Positions 43,032 through 52,192 of a DNA stretch of 64,000 nucleotides are shown here, piece after piece. Source of the stretch: Gallionella straubiae (GTDB lineage: Bacteria; Pseudomonadota; Gammaproteobacteria; Burkholderiales; Gallionellaceae); contig NZ_CP194331.1 of assembly GCF_051257895.1 (NCBI RefSeq), positions 2,108,001 to 2,172,000 on the forward strand, in the 5' to 3' direction. The translations under genes were made by a program, and so were the position numbers. Every line of letters starts with the position of its first letter. Within the stretch, counting starts at the first letter, position 1. The notes under the pieces were generated by a model. The model had not been told where the DNA came from, made no database searches, and saw only the letters and a program-made list of their open reading frames with translations.

Positions 43032-44090
43032 ACAGCGACTCTCTTCTTCAAGTATTTGAAGGGCGGCTTGGGCGACGGGTTCGGCTGCAAGCTCATCGAG
43101 GCAGCGGCTCCTTCCGCTTCCCTCGCATCCCATCATGCTGCACGGGAGGCAATCCATCACGGGACTCACGATCCGGTGGCGCTCGTTGATGACACGCCAT
43201 GCCCGCCAGTCGGAAGGGCCGTGTACCGTGACCGTCGGGGTGTCCAGTGCCGCGGCAATGTGCGGCGCGGCACTATCGACGCCCAGATGCAACGAGCTCA
43301 TGGAAATCACCGCCGCAAGCTCGCCGAGGGTGGTCTTCCCGGCCAGATTGAAAGCTCTTTCTTCACGCCCCGCAACAATGTCCTGGCAGCCGGCCGCTTC
43401 TTCCGGAGATCCGATCAATACGGCCGGTATGCGATGCGCCTCCCATATCCGGTCTATTACCTCTTTCCATTTCGCATTATCCCATTCCTTGTATTTCCAG
43501 CGCGAAAATGGATTGACTGTCACCATGCAGGTTCCGGGGGCAAGCCCGGCTTCCTCGAGCAGAGCCGTGGCGCGCAGCCGGTCGTCCGGTGCGATGTAGA
43601 GCCGCGGCGTGGAATCTTCCGTGGTGATGCCAAGCTCGCGCACGACGCGCAGGGATTGATCCGCGCCGGGATGAACGGGCGGCGGTGCAACCTTGAGGTC
43701 GCGGATGATTTTCGTAAACAGGGCTTCATGCCAGAACTGCTTCTTGACTCCCTGGCAGCCGATCCGTTCCGGCGCTCCCGTAAGGAACGAGAGGATCGCT
43801 CCGCGGTCTCCGGTCCGCAGATCGATCACGAAGTCGTAATGCTTCTGCCGCAGACGCCGCGCGAATGAAACAAACTCGCGCAGGCGGCGGAACAGGGAGC
43901 CGCGGGTTCTTGCAGTCTCTATGACTTCGTGAACATTCGGGTCGGCGGCCAGCAGGGAGCCATATGGCCTGAAAACCAGGATGGATACGCGGGCACCCGG
44001 GCAGGATTCTTTTGCGGCGCGGATCGTCGGAGCGGTGAGGACAACATCACCGATGTCTCCCAATTGGATCAGAAGAATGTTGCGGGGCAT
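43011..44090 (-). CDS. Glycosyltransferase family 9 (heptosyltransferase-like)
   Basis: 359 residues from ATG 44090. RNILLIQLGDIGDVVLTAPTI, VNPFSRWKYKEWDNAKW, LIGSPEEAAGC and the donor site LGVDSAAPHIAAALDTPTVTVHGPSDW are GT9 hallmarks. The CLPCSMMGCEGSGRSRCLDEL segment is as in WaaF/WaaQ-like proteins. It is the last gene of a minus-strand operon that starts at the UDP-xylose synthase gene. Whether heptose is the donor is not shown. Confidence 0.88.
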   Translation of the reverse strand: MPRNILLIQLGDIGDVVLTAPTIRAAKESCPGARVSILVFRPYGSLLAADPNVHEVIETARTRGSLFRRLREFVSFARRLRQKHYDFVIDLRTGDRGAILSFLTGAPERIGCQGVKKQFWHEALFTKIIRDLKVAPPPVHPGADQSLRVVRELGITTEDSTPRLYIAPDDRLRATALLEEAGLAPGTCMVTVNPFSRWKYKEWDNAKWKEVIDRIWEAHRIPAVLIGSPEEAAGCQDIVAGREERAFNLAGKTTLGELAAVISMSSLHLGVDSAAPHIAAALDTPTVTVHGPSDWRAWRVINERHRIVSPVMDCLPCSMMGCEGSGRSRCLDELAAEPVAQAALQILEEESRCSEPRIN

Positions 44091-44119
44091 GTGAAGATAG
44101 GGATAAATCCTGTGCTGTT

Positions 44120-44926
44120 TTATGCTTGCTTGTCTTTTGCCAGAGCCACGAAGTTCGAGGCGAGGAACTGCTCGCATTCCTCGTTGTATTTGGTGATTTT
44201 TATTAAAAATCCGGAGGGAGCAACCCTGTAGATATCCATATTCGTATCTTTGAAGAAATGCCAGTAGTCCCGGAAAAATCTGCGTGTATCGACATTGCAG
44301 CCCCCAAACTCGAAGAGAATGATATCTATCACATTTTTTGCGATCATGTTTCTTGAGCCGTACAAGGCATCCAGTTCATGGCCTTCTATATCGAGCTTCA
44401 GCAAGTGGATGTGCTCGATACCGTTTTCCTCGCAATAATTGTCCAGGTTTTCTATCCTGACGGTCTCGGACTGGTCAAAGTGAATTCCGTAGTGATCCAG
44501 ATCCCTTTTGGTAAGGGATGCACCCTCGGCGCCCTGCGCGTTGTAATACAAGACCATCTCGGTACGCTCTTTTCCCAGCCCGACGTTGTTCAGTATTATT
44601 TTCGGATCGATGGGGCTGTTGGCCGTCAGTATCTTGAAGGTTTCGCGGCCGGGTTCAAAGCAATGGATCTGGCAATCCTTACCCTTGGTTTTTTCCAGGG
44701 TGAATTTGAGGAACTGGCCCTTGTTGGCGCCGACATCGAAAATGCAATAAGGGGGCTGGCAATGCCGGCTCAATAAGTCGAATACCACGAATTCACCGCT
44801 GTTGCAGAAGTCGCCGCCCGAGCCGATTCCCATGGCGTGATTCAGGACGCGCACCTGCTTTGCCATCAGGCGCTGCACAAAGGCATTGCGGGAAATCTTG
44901 ACCAGGAAATCTTTGTAAAGTCCCAT
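44120..44926 (-). CDS. FkbM-family methyltransferase
   Basis: 268 residues. YCIFDVGANKGQFLKFTLEK (SAM loop), HCFEPGRETFKIL, TVRIENLDNYCEENGIEHI and LLKLDIEGHELDALYG are standard FkbM signatures. FkbM enzymes O-methylate hydroxyl groups, often of sugars in polysaccharide loci. It lies between the DUF268 and GT9 genes on the same strand. Confidence 0.9.
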   Translation of the reverse strand: MGLYKDFLVKISRNAFVQRLMAKQVRVLNHAMGIGSGGDFCNSGEFVVFDLLSRHCQPPYCIFDVGANKGQFLKFTLEKTKGKDCQIHCFEPGRETFKILTANSPIDPKIILNNVGLGKERTEMVLYYNAQGAEGASLTKRDLDHYGIHFDQSETVRIENLDNYCEENGIEHIHLLKLDIEGHELDALYGSRNMIAKNVIDIILFEFGGCNVDTRRFFRDYWHFFKDTNMDIYRVAPSGFLIKITKYNEECEQFLASNFVALAKDKQA

Positions 44927-44938
44927 GAATAATTTCTC

Positions 44939-45646
44939 TTATTTTGTGAACTGGAAGAGACCACAGCCGTATTTTGCGTCCCGTCCTATGCCGGGGTCGA
45001 CATCTTTCAGGAAGCGGCCCTTGTCGTTGACAAACGAGAATTCAACAAGCTTCAGCCCCGAAAAATATTCCAGGATCTGCTCGGTGGAGTGGATGCGGTG
45101 TGCATTGAAGCAAACACGTGGCCTGCCGATGGGCAAGCCAAAGTAAAGATTCCCGCCGGGGGCGAGAACCCGCTGAAGCTCCCGGCATGCCTTGACCGTG
45201 CCCAATGGATCGAGCGGATCGCCATAGCGGCCCAGCCCGATATGCTCGGCTACGTGCAGGCATGAAAGCGAAGAAACCGATCCGTCCGGATAGGGCATTC
45301 CGAGGATGGAGCCCGGCTTGCTATCAAGGTTGGGCAAGTCGGTGACCAACGGTCGAATGTCAATGAAAGTTACCCGGGTGATCGTGGAAAGGAAGCCCAC
45401 GTAATCGACCTTGGAGCCGACGTCGACGTGAGCTTCGACGCCGCTCTCGAGTATTTTCCGGAAGGCCCATATATCCTGATAAAAATAGTGCGTGTCGAAT
45501 GCAGTCGTCGAAGTCCGCTCATCCAATATCGGATATAAGTCGCGCATGGAGATGTCTTCCGCGCCTTCCATGCTCTTGTACTGGCGAAGTTCGGAAAAGA
45601 ACGAAGCATATTTCGGGATATTTTTGAGCCTGAGCTTGAATTTCAT
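44939..45646 (-). CDS. DUF268-like protein (methyltransferase fold)
   Basis: 235 residues. AHVDVGSKVDYVGFLST could be a degenerate SAM loop; SCLHVAEHIGLGRYGDPLDPLG and LQRVLAPGGNLYFGLPIG follow the DUF268 pattern. The function of this family is not established. Gap of 12 bases to the FkbM gene and 42 bases from the UDP-xylose synthase gene. No strong ribosome site is visible. Confidence 0.7.
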   Translation of the reverse strand: MKFKLRLKNIPKYASFFSELRQYKSMEGAEDISMRDLYPILDERTSTTAFDTHYFYQDIWAFRKILESGVEAHVDVGSKVDYVGFLSTITRVTFIDIRPLVTDLPNLDSKPGSILGMPYPDGSVSSLSCLHVAEHIGLGRYGDPLDPLGTVKACRELQRVLAPGGNLYFGLPIGRPRVCFNAHRIHSTEQILEYFSGLKLVEFSFVNDKGRFLKDVDPGIGRDAKYGCGLFQFTK

Positions 45647-45688
45647 TTTGAGGAGTTTCTGAATGGGGGGATCAACATGCGTTTTGGA

Positions 45689-46621
45689 CTACAAGATCCT
45701 GCGGAAGTAATCCACGGTTTCCTTGAGCCCGTCTTCCAGATGGACTCGCGGCGCCCAACCGAGCGTGCCCTGCGCAAGGGTGATGTCCGGCTGCCTCTGG
45801 CGGGGATCGTCCTGGGGCAGCGGCTTGTGAACCAGCTTGCTGCTTGAGCCGGCGATCCTGAGGATGGTTTCCGCCAGTTCGAGCATGGTGTACTCGCCCG
45901 GGTTGCCAAGGTTGACCGGCCCGGTGAGCGACTCATCGGAGCCCATCAGGCGGATGAAGCCCTCGATCATGTCGTCCACGTAGCAGAAGCTGCGGGTCTG
46001 CTGCCCGTCGCCGTAGATCGTGATGTCCTCGCTGCGGAGGGCCTGCACGATGAAGTTGCTCACGACCCGCCCGTCGTTGGGGTGCATCCTCGGGCCGTAG
46101 GTATTGAAGATGCGCGCGACCTTGATGCTCAGGTTGTGCTGGCGGTAGTAGTCAAAGAACAGGGTCTCGGCGCAGCGCTTGCCTTCGTCGTAGCAGGAGC
46201 GCGGGCCGATGGGATTGACGTTGCCCCAGTAGCTTTCCTGCTGCGGATGCATCACCGGGTCGCCGTACACCTCGGAGGTCGAGGCCTGGAAAATCCGCGC
46301 CTTGACCCGCTTGGCGAGGCCGAGCATGTTGATCGCGCCGTGCACGCTGGTCTTGGTCGTCTGCACCGGGTCGAACTGGTAGTGCACCGGCGAGGCCGGG
46401 CACGCGAGGTTGTATATTTCATCGACCTCCACGTACAGCGGGAAGGTGACATCGTGGCGCATGAGCTCGAAATAGGGATTGCCGACCAGGTGCGCGATGT
46501 TCGTCTTGCTGCCGGTGAAGAAATTGTCGACGCACAGGACATCGTTGCCATCCCTGATCAGCCGGTCGCAAAGATGGGAGCCCAGAAAACCGGCGCCCCC
46601 GGTAACCAATATGCGTTTCAT
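45689..46621 (-). CDS. UDP-glucuronate decarboxylase (UDP-xylose synthase)
   Basis: 310 residues. ILVTGGAGFLGSHLCDRLI (NAD loop), NLACPASPVHYQFDP, STSEVYGDP, and the catalytic YDEGKR motif, with RIFNTYGPRMHPNDGRVVSNF, are diagnostic for UXS-type SDR enzymes. It makes UDP-xylose from UDP-glucuronate, which indicates that the glycan contains xylose or a derivative. First gene of the minus-strand operon, divergent from apaH. Confidence 0.93.
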   Translation of the reverse strand: MKRILVTGGAGFLGSHLCDRLIRDGNDVLCVDNFFTGSKTNIAHLVGNPYFELMRHDVTFPLYVEVDEIYNLACPASPVHYQFDPVQTTKTSVHGAINMLGLAKRVKARIFQASTSEVYGDPVMHPQQESYWGNVNPIGPRSCYDEGKRCAETLFFDYYRQHNLSIKVARIFNTYGPRMHPNDGRVVSNFIVQALRSEDITIYGDGQQTRSFCYVDDMIEGFIRLMGSDESLTGPVNLGNPGEYTMLELAETILRIAGSSSKLVHKPLPQDDPRQRQPDITLAQGTLGWAPRVHLEDGLKETVDYFRRIL

Positions 46622-46681
46622 CGTGCCCTTCCTGAAAAATCTGTTACGCTATTTTACAGGTAAACACGGCGGGAAAGCGCG

Positions 46682-47503
46682 ATGGCGATTTATGCGGTGG
46701 GCGATGTGCAGGGCTGCTATGACGAGCTGGCGCAGTTGCTGGAGCAGGTGCGCTTCGACCCGGCGCAGGACAGGCTGTGGCTGGTCGGCGACCTGGTGAA
46801 CCGCGGGCCGGGCTCGCTGGAGGTGCTGCGGCTGGTCCGGTCGTTAGGTGACAGCGCGATCACCGTGCTCGGCAACCACGACCTGCACCTGATCGCCGTC
46901 GCGGAAGGCATCGGCGAACTGCACCGCACCGACACCCTGGACGGCATCCTCAACGCGCCGGACCGCGACGAACTGCTGCACTGGCTGCGCCATAGGCTCC
47001 TGCTGCATGCCGAGGGAAGCTACGTGCTCGTGCACGCCGGGCTGCTGCCGCAATGGAGCGTGGCGCAGGCCGCGAGCCTCGCGCGCAAAGTCGAGGCCGC
47101 GCTGCGTGCCGACGACTACGTCACCTTCCTCGAGCATATGTACGGCAACGCCCCGCATGGCTGGGACGACAGCCTCACCGGCTACAAGCGCCTGCGCGTC
47201 ATCGTCAACGCCTTCACCCGCATGCGCATCTGCACGGTGGAGGGCGAGATGGAATTCAAGTTCAAGGGCGAGATGCCGGACATCCCGCAAGGCTACCTGC
47301 CGTGGTTCGATATCCCCGATCGCGCCAGCCGCGATGCCACCGTTGTCTTCGGCCACTGGTCGGCGCTCGGCCTGCTGCTCCGCAAAAACGTCATCGCGCT
47401 CGACACCGGCTGCCTGTGGGGCGGCACGATGAGCGCCATCCGGCTCGACGACCGGCAGCTGTTCCAGGCAGCTTGCAACAACCCGGTGGCGAAGCATTGG
47501 TGA
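46682..47503 (+). CDS. apaH: Symmetrical diadenosine tetraphosphatase
   Basis: 273 residues. IYAVGDVQGCYDEL, WLVGDLVNRGPGSLEVL, TVLGNHDLHLIA, LVHAGLLPQW and VFGHWSALGL are the metal-binding blocks of ApaH-type metallophosphatases. The enzyme cleaves Ap4A to two ADP and removes Np4 RNA caps. It sits as a single gene between polysaccharide operons. Confidence 0.95.
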   Translation: MAIYAVGDVQGCYDELAQLLEQVRFDPAQDRLWLVGDLVNRGPGSLEVLRLVRSLGDSAITVLGNHDLHLIAVAEGIGELHRTDTLDGILNAPDRDELLHWLRHRLLLHAEGSYVLVHAGLLPQWSVAQAASLARKVEAALRADDYVTFLEHMYGNAPHGWDDSLTGYKRLRVIVNAFTRMRICTVEGEMEFKFKGEMPDIPQGYLPWFDIPDRASRDATVVFGHWSALGLLLRKNVIALDTGCLWGGTMSAIRLDDRQLFQAACNNPVAKHW

Positions 47504-47602
47504 TGACTACGCAGGTACTATTACCCCCCTGTATACCGCCGGTTGGCCATCAGACTGTTTGAGAAAAGTTTTATTTGGCATCTTAATAATCAACTGTGGC
47601 TT

Positions 47603-47646
47603 TATAATGCTCCCATGCAGAGGTGGCGTTCCGTGTAACAACGCCA
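47603..47646 (+). promoter_or_regulatory. Putative manC promoter and leader hairpin
   Basis: TATAAT at 47603-47608 with TCTTAA about 16 bases upstream, then a perfect hairpin TGGCGTT-9 nt-AACGCCA (47624-47646). manC begins 136 bases further, so the leader is long. I do not recognise a riboswitch class. The 278-bp gap has no other feature. Confidence 0.4.
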
Positions 47647-47781
47647 TTGGAAGGAGCGGACCATCAGTTTTCATCTCTTCCTGCATTTCCAATCTCTTGA
47701 GTTGGGCACACCATCGGTATGCAATGTCAAGCAAGGGCGGCATATGGGAGTGTCATCGGTTTGTTCGATATTTTTAATTCG

Positions 47782-49209
47782 ATGGGCAGTTTTTTGAAAC
47801 AGAAAGATATTTGCGCGACTATTCTTGCAGGCGGCAGTGGTAGCCGCCTGTGGCCGCTATCGCGTCAGCACTTGCCCAAGCAATTTCTTCCACTGGATGG
47901 CGACGTATCGTTGCTTCAAGCCACCATCGACCGCCTGTCCCCGCTAATCGATGCCGAAAATATCCTGATCGTTACCCAGGAGGCACTTGCCAAAGGCGAG
48001 GCCTATCACGCCCTCCAGCCTTATCAGAGCATCTTTGAACCCGTCGGTCGCAACACCGCGCCAGCCATCGCACTGGCGGCGGCTTATCTGATGTCAGATG
48101 GTTCCGACCCCATCATGGTCGTGCTGCCGGCCGACCACGTCATCAAGGATGAGGTGCGTTTCCGCGCGCATTTAGGTGCTGCGATTGAAGCCGCCGAAAG
48201 CGGCAAGCTCGTCACTTTCGGCATCCAGCCCACCCGGCCGGATACCGGGTTTGGCTACATCAAAATCAGGGGCGGCCTGGTTCATGCCTCCGGCGTCTAT
48301 GAAGTCGAGCGGTTTACCGAAAAACCGGACAGAGCCACTGCCGAACAATTCATAAGGGAAGGCAATTACTACTGGAACTCGGGCATGTTTGTCTGGCGTG
48401 CCTCGGTGATCCTTGCTGAAATTCGGCAATACCTGCCGGCAGTATATGAAGTGATTCAAGCCATCGTTGCCGAGAGCCGCGCTGCAGGAACGTTCCAGCA
48501 GGCCGTCGATAGGCATTTTGCGGCCATGCCTTCCATCTCCATCGATTACGGCGTACTGGAAAAATCCGGCCACGTATCGCTGATCCCCTGCGATATCGGC
48601 TGGAATGATGTGGGAAGCTGGCAGGCCGTGCATGAAATCTCCAGCAAGGATGAAAACGGCAATGCCCTGCAGGGCAACGTCATCGCGCTGGGCTGCAAAA
48701 ACAGCTTGGTTCGCGCCGAGAAAAGGCTGGTTGCCGCCATCGGCCTTGAGGATATTTGCGTTGTCGAAACCGCCGACGCCGTGCTCGTTTCAAAGAGCGA
48801 CCAGACGCAGCGCGTGCGCGAAGTCGTCGATATCCTGCATAAAAACGGTGCCACCGAGCATGTCTATCATGCCAAGGTCAACCGGCCATGGGGCAGTTAT
48901 ACTGTCCTCGAGGAAGATCCGGATGGCTTCAAAATCAAGCGCATTGAGGTTGCCCCTGGTGCGCGCCTCAGCCTGCAGAGTCATAGTCGGCGCTCCGAAC
49001 ACTGGGTGGTGGTGTCAGGCACCGCAACCGTCACCAACGGCGACGAGGTAATTACGGTGCGGAAAAACCAGAGCACCTACATTCCGATAGGCGCAACACA
49101 CCGACTCGAGAATCTGGGTACCGAACCGCTGCATATCGTTGAAATCCAGGTCGGTGAATACCTTGGGGAAGACGATATTCAGCGTTACGAAGACAACTAC
49201 GGCAGATAG
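47782..49209 (+). CDS. manC: Mannose-1-phosphate guanylyltransferase / mannose-6-phosphate isomerase
   Basis: 475 residues from ATG 47782; frames reaching further upstream lack family character. Guanylyltransferase part: TILAGGSGSRLWPLSR, LPKQFLPL, VGRNTAPAIALAA, FTEKPDRATAEQF and YYWNSGMFVWRA. The C-terminal cupin isomerase part: NRPWGSYTVLEE, LSLQSHSRRSEHWVVVSG and NQSTYIPIGATHRLEN. It makes GDP-mannose, the substrate of the next gene product, Gmd. Confidence 0.95.
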   Translation: MGSFLKQKDICATILAGGSGSRLWPLSRQHLPKQFLPLDGDVSLLQATIDRLSPLIDAENILIVTQEALAKGEAYHALQPYQSIFEPVGRNTAPAIALAAAYLMSDGSDPIMVVLPADHVIKDEVRFRAHLGAAIEAAESGKLVTFGIQPTRPDTGFGYIKIRGGLVHASGVYEVERFTEKPDRATAEQFIREGNYYWNSGMFVWRASVILAEIRQYLPAVYEVIQAIVAESRAAGTFQQAVDRHFAAMPSISIDYGVLEKSGHVSLIPCDIGWNDVGSWQAVHEISSKDENGNALQGNVIALGCKNSLVRAEKRLVAAIGLEDICVVETADAVLVSKSDQTQRVREVVDILHKNGATEHVYHAKVNRPWGSYTVLEEDPDGFKIKRIEVAPGARLSLQSHSRRSEHWVVVSGTATVTNGDEVITVRKNQSTYIPIGATHRLENLGTEPLHIVEIQVGEYLGEDDIQRYEDNYGR

Positions 49210-49230
49210 CCGCACAGGAAGGAGTATCGA

Positions 49231-50325
49231 ATGAGCCAGGCCAAAAAAGTTGCCTTGATTACCGGCGTGACCGGCCAGGACGGCGCATACCTTGCCGAAC
49301 TGTTGCTCGACAAAGGCTATGAGGTGCACGGAATGAAGCGCCGCAGCTCCATGTTCAACACCGCTCGCATCGATCACCTGTTTCACGACATGCATGAGAA
49401 AGGCCTGCCGTTCTTCCTGCATCACGGCGACATGACCGATTCTTCCAGCCTGGCGCATATCATCCAGAAGGTGCAGCCGGACGAGATATACAACCTTGCG
49501 GCACAAAGCCACGTGGCGGTGTCGTTCGAAGAGCCGGAATACACGGCCAACTCCGATGCGCTGGGCGCCTTGCGCATCCTGGAAGCGATCCGCATCCTCG
49601 GCATGGAAAAGAAAACCCGCTTCTATCAGGCATCCACTTCTGAGCTGTATGGCTTGGTGCAGGAAACACCGCAGAAGGAGACGACGCCGTTCTATCCGCG
49701 CAGCCCCTATGCGGTGGCCAAGCTCTATGCCTACTGGATCACCGTCAATTACCGCGAAGCCTATGGCATGTATGCCTGCAACGGCATCCTGTTCAACCAC
49801 GAGTCGCCGATACGCGGCGAGACCTTCGTCACGCGCAAGATCACGCGCGCGCTGGCGCGCATCAAGCTAGGCCTTCAGGAATGCCTCTATCTCGGCAACC
49901 TGAATGCGCTGCGCGACTGGGGGCACGCCAGGGACTATGTCGAGATGCAATGGCTGATGCTGCAACAGGAACAGCCGGAAGATTTCGTCATCGCCAGCGG
50001 CGTGCAATACAGCGTGCGCGATTTCGTGAATGCGGCGGCCAGGGAACTCGGCATGGACATTACCTGGCGCGGCAAGGGGGTGGAAGAGAAGGGCTTCGAC
50101 GACGCCGGAAAATGCATCGTTGCCGTTGATCCGCGCTACTTCCGGCCTACAGAAGTGGAGACGCTGCTGGGCGATGCCAGCAAAGCGAAGAACAAGCTCG
50201 GCTGGACGCCAAAGATTACATTTGATGAGCTGGTGAGCGAAATGGTGCGCGAAGACCTCAAGGGGGCGGAGCGCGACGAACTGGTGAAGAGACATGGCTA
50301 CAATGCCGTGGGACATCACGAATAA
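49231..50325 (+). CDS. gmd: GDP-mannose 4,6-dehydratase
   Basis: 364 residues. ALITGVTGQDGAYLAELLL, KRRSSMFNTARIDHL, QSHVAVSFEEPEYTAN, STSELYG and the catalytic YAVAKLYAYW, then NHESPIRGETFVTRKI, are all Gmd signatures. It turns GDP-mannose to GDP-4-keto-6-deoxymannose. GGAAGGAG precedes the ATG, 21 bases after manC. Confidence 0.97.
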   Translation: MSQAKKVALITGVTGQDGAYLAELLLDKGYEVHGMKRRSSMFNTARIDHLFHDMHEKGLPFFLHHGDMTDSSSLAHIIQKVQPDEIYNLAAQSHVAVSFEEPEYTANSDALGALRILEAIRILGMEKKTRFYQASTSELYGLVQETPQKETTPFYPRSPYAVAKLYAYWITVNYREAYGMYACNGILFNHESPIRGETFVTRKITRALARIKLGLQECLYLGNLNALRDWGHARDYVEMQWLMLQQEQPEDFVIASGVQYSVRDFVNAAARELGMDITWRGKGVEEKGFDDAGKCIVAVDPRYFRPTEVETLLGDASKAKNKLGWTPKITFDELVSEMVREDLKGAERDELVKRHGYNAVGHHE

Positions 50326-50344
50326 CCTGCCTGCCTTTCCCCTC

Positions 50345-51304
50345 ATGGAACAAGATAGCAAGATTTACATCGCGGGCCATCGTGGCCTGGCCGGCTCCGC
50401 CTTGATGCGGCAACTGCAAGCCAGGGGCTACCATAAACTCATTACGCGTACACACACCGAGCTTGACTTGACCGACCAGGCCGCGGTGCGCGACTTTTTT
50501 TCTGCGGAAAAACCGGAATATGTCCTGCTGGCTGCAGCAAAAGTGGGCGGCATCCTTGCCAATAATACCTACCCTGCAGAATTCATCCGGCAGAACCTGG
50601 CGATCCAGACCAATGTCATCCATGAGGCCTGGTGCAGCAAGGTCAAACGCCTGTTGTTTCTGGGTTCGTCCTGCATCTATCCGAGAGACTGCCCGCAGCC
50701 CATCAGGGAAGAATATCTGCTTACCGGTCCGCTCGAGCCGACCAACCGGCCTTATGCGGTGGCCAAGATAGCCGGTATTGAAATGTGCTGGTCATATAAT
50801 CGCCAATACGGCACGAAGTACCTTGCCGTTATGCCAACCAATTTGTATGGGCCGGGCGACAATTACGACCTGGAAAACTCACATGTACTGCCTGCATTGA
50901 TCCGCAAGATTCACGAAGCCAAACAGCGCGGCGACAAGGAAGTGGTCGTTTGGGGTACCGGCGCGCCACGGCGGGAGTTCCTTTACAGCGATGACATGGC
51001 AGATGCCTGTTTGTACCTCATGAATTTGCCTGAAAGGCAGGCAGCTGGTTTATTTGCCCAAGATCGGCCGCCACTCGTGAATATCGGTTGCGGAGCGGAC
51101 CTGACGATCCGGGAACTGGCTGAATTGGTCAAGAGGGTGGTCGGGTTCGATGGTGAGCTTGTGTTTGATACTGCAAAGCCGGATGGAGCTCCTCGCAAGC
51201 TGCTGGATGTTGGCCGCATGGCCGGATTGGGCTGGTCAGCAACGGTGCCGCTGGAAAAAGGCATAAAGCAGGCATACGCAGACTATTTGAAAAGCGCCCA
51301 CTAG
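50345..51304 (+). CDS. fcl: GDP-L-fucose synthase
   Basis: About 319 residues. IYIAGHRGLAGSALMRQLQ, AAAKVGGILANNTYPAEFI, LGSSCIYPRDCPQPI and YAVAKIAGIEMCWSYN are the WcaG/Fcl motifs; the Tyr-Lys pair is intact. It converts the Gmd product to GDP-L-fucose, completing the three-gene pathway. The start is uncertain: ATG 50294 or 50303 would overlap gmd; ATG 50345 fits family length but has no clear ribosome site. Confidence 0.95.
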   Translation: MEQDSKIYIAGHRGLAGSALMRQLQARGYHKLITRTHTELDLTDQAAVRDFFSAEKPEYVLLAAAKVGGILANNTYPAEFIRQNLAIQTNVIHEAWCSKVKRLLFLGSSCIYPRDCPQPIREEYLLTGPLEPTNRPYAVAKIAGIEMCWSYNRQYGTKYLAVMPTNLYGPGDNYDLENSHVLPALIRKIHEAKQRGDKEVVVWGTGAPRREFLYSDDMADACLYLMNLPERQAAGLFAQDRPPLVNIGCGADLTIRELAELVKRVVGFDGELVFDTAKPDGAPRKLLDVGRMAGLGWSATVPLEKGIKQAYADYLKSAH

Positions 51305-51307
51305 TCA

Positions 51308-52192
51308 TTACCCTGTAATTTCCGCCAGCAACTCCACCATCATCTCCTCCGCCTGCCGCGCATACCCTCCGCCGAAAAGATTCGTATGGTTGAGGATGTG
51401 GTACAAGTTATACAACCCCCTGCGCACCGCATAGCCCGCATCCAGCGGATATGCGGCGCGATAGGCGGCGTAGAAATCGGCGGGGTAGCCGCCGAACAGC
51501 TCGGTCATCGCGAGATCGCATTCGCGGTCGCCGTAGTAGGGTGCTGAGTCGAAGACCACCGGCGTGCCGTCCGCGAGGAAGGCGTGATTGCCGCTCCACA
51601 GGTCGCCGTGCAGCAGTGCGGGCTGCGGGGTGTAGCCCGTGAAGAAGGCGGGCAGGGTATCGAGCAGCTTCTCGCCGAGCGTCTGCAGCCTGCCGCCGTG
51701 GCCGTTCCGCGCCACGAGGCGTAACTGGAAGCCGAGGCGTTGCTCGCGCCAGAACGTTATCCAATTATCTTCCCAGCCGTTCGGCTGCGGCGTCGTGCCG
51801 ATGAAGTTGTCCTGCGCGAAGCCGAATCGTTCGTTCGTGCTGCGATGCAGCGCGGCGAGCTGTGCGCCGAGGAGGCGCGCATCGCCGCGCGGATTCAGTT
51901 CCAGGTATTCCAGCACGAGGAAGCTATGCGCGCCTGCCGTGCCGTGCGCAATTGGTTGCGGCACGCGGAGGGTTTGCGTCGCGGCGATGGCTTCGAGGCC
52001 GGCCGCCTCCGCGGCGAACATCGGTTGATGGCGCGCGTCGTTGAGCTTGACGAAGAACTGCCGCCCGTCCTGCCCGCAGATGAGAAAAGTCTGGTTGATG
52101 CAGCCGCCGCCGGTTGCCGCATGTGACATGAGCCGGAAGGGCTGCCGTGTCGCCGAGGCGATGGCGGCCGAGATGGCCGGCCAATCCGTCAT
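51308..52192 (-). CDS. Fructosamine kinase family protein
   Basis: 294 residues. GGGCINQTFLI and FFVKLND form the ATP loop; PALLHGDLWSGNHAFLADG is the catalytic loop and VVFDSAPYYGDRECDLAMTELFGG the metal site of fructosamine/ketosamine kinases, which phosphorylate glycated proteins for repair. The start overlaps the stop of the glycine-zipper gene (4-base overlap). Convergent with fcl, three bases apart. Confidence 0.92.
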   Translation of the reverse strand: MTDWPAISAAIASATRQPFRLMSHAATGGGCINQTFLICGQDGRQFFVKLNDARHQPMFAAEAAGLEAIAATQTLRVPQPIAHGTAGAHSFLVLEYLELNPRGDARLLGAQLAALHRSTNERFGFAQDNFIGTTPQPNGWEDNWITFWREQRLGFQLRLVARNGHGGRLQTLGEKLLDTLPAFFTGYTPQPALLHGDLWSGNHAFLADGTPVVFDSAPYYGDRECDLAMTELFGGYPADFYAAYRAAYPLDAGYAVRRGLYNLYHILNHTNLFGGGYARQAEEMMVELLAEITG

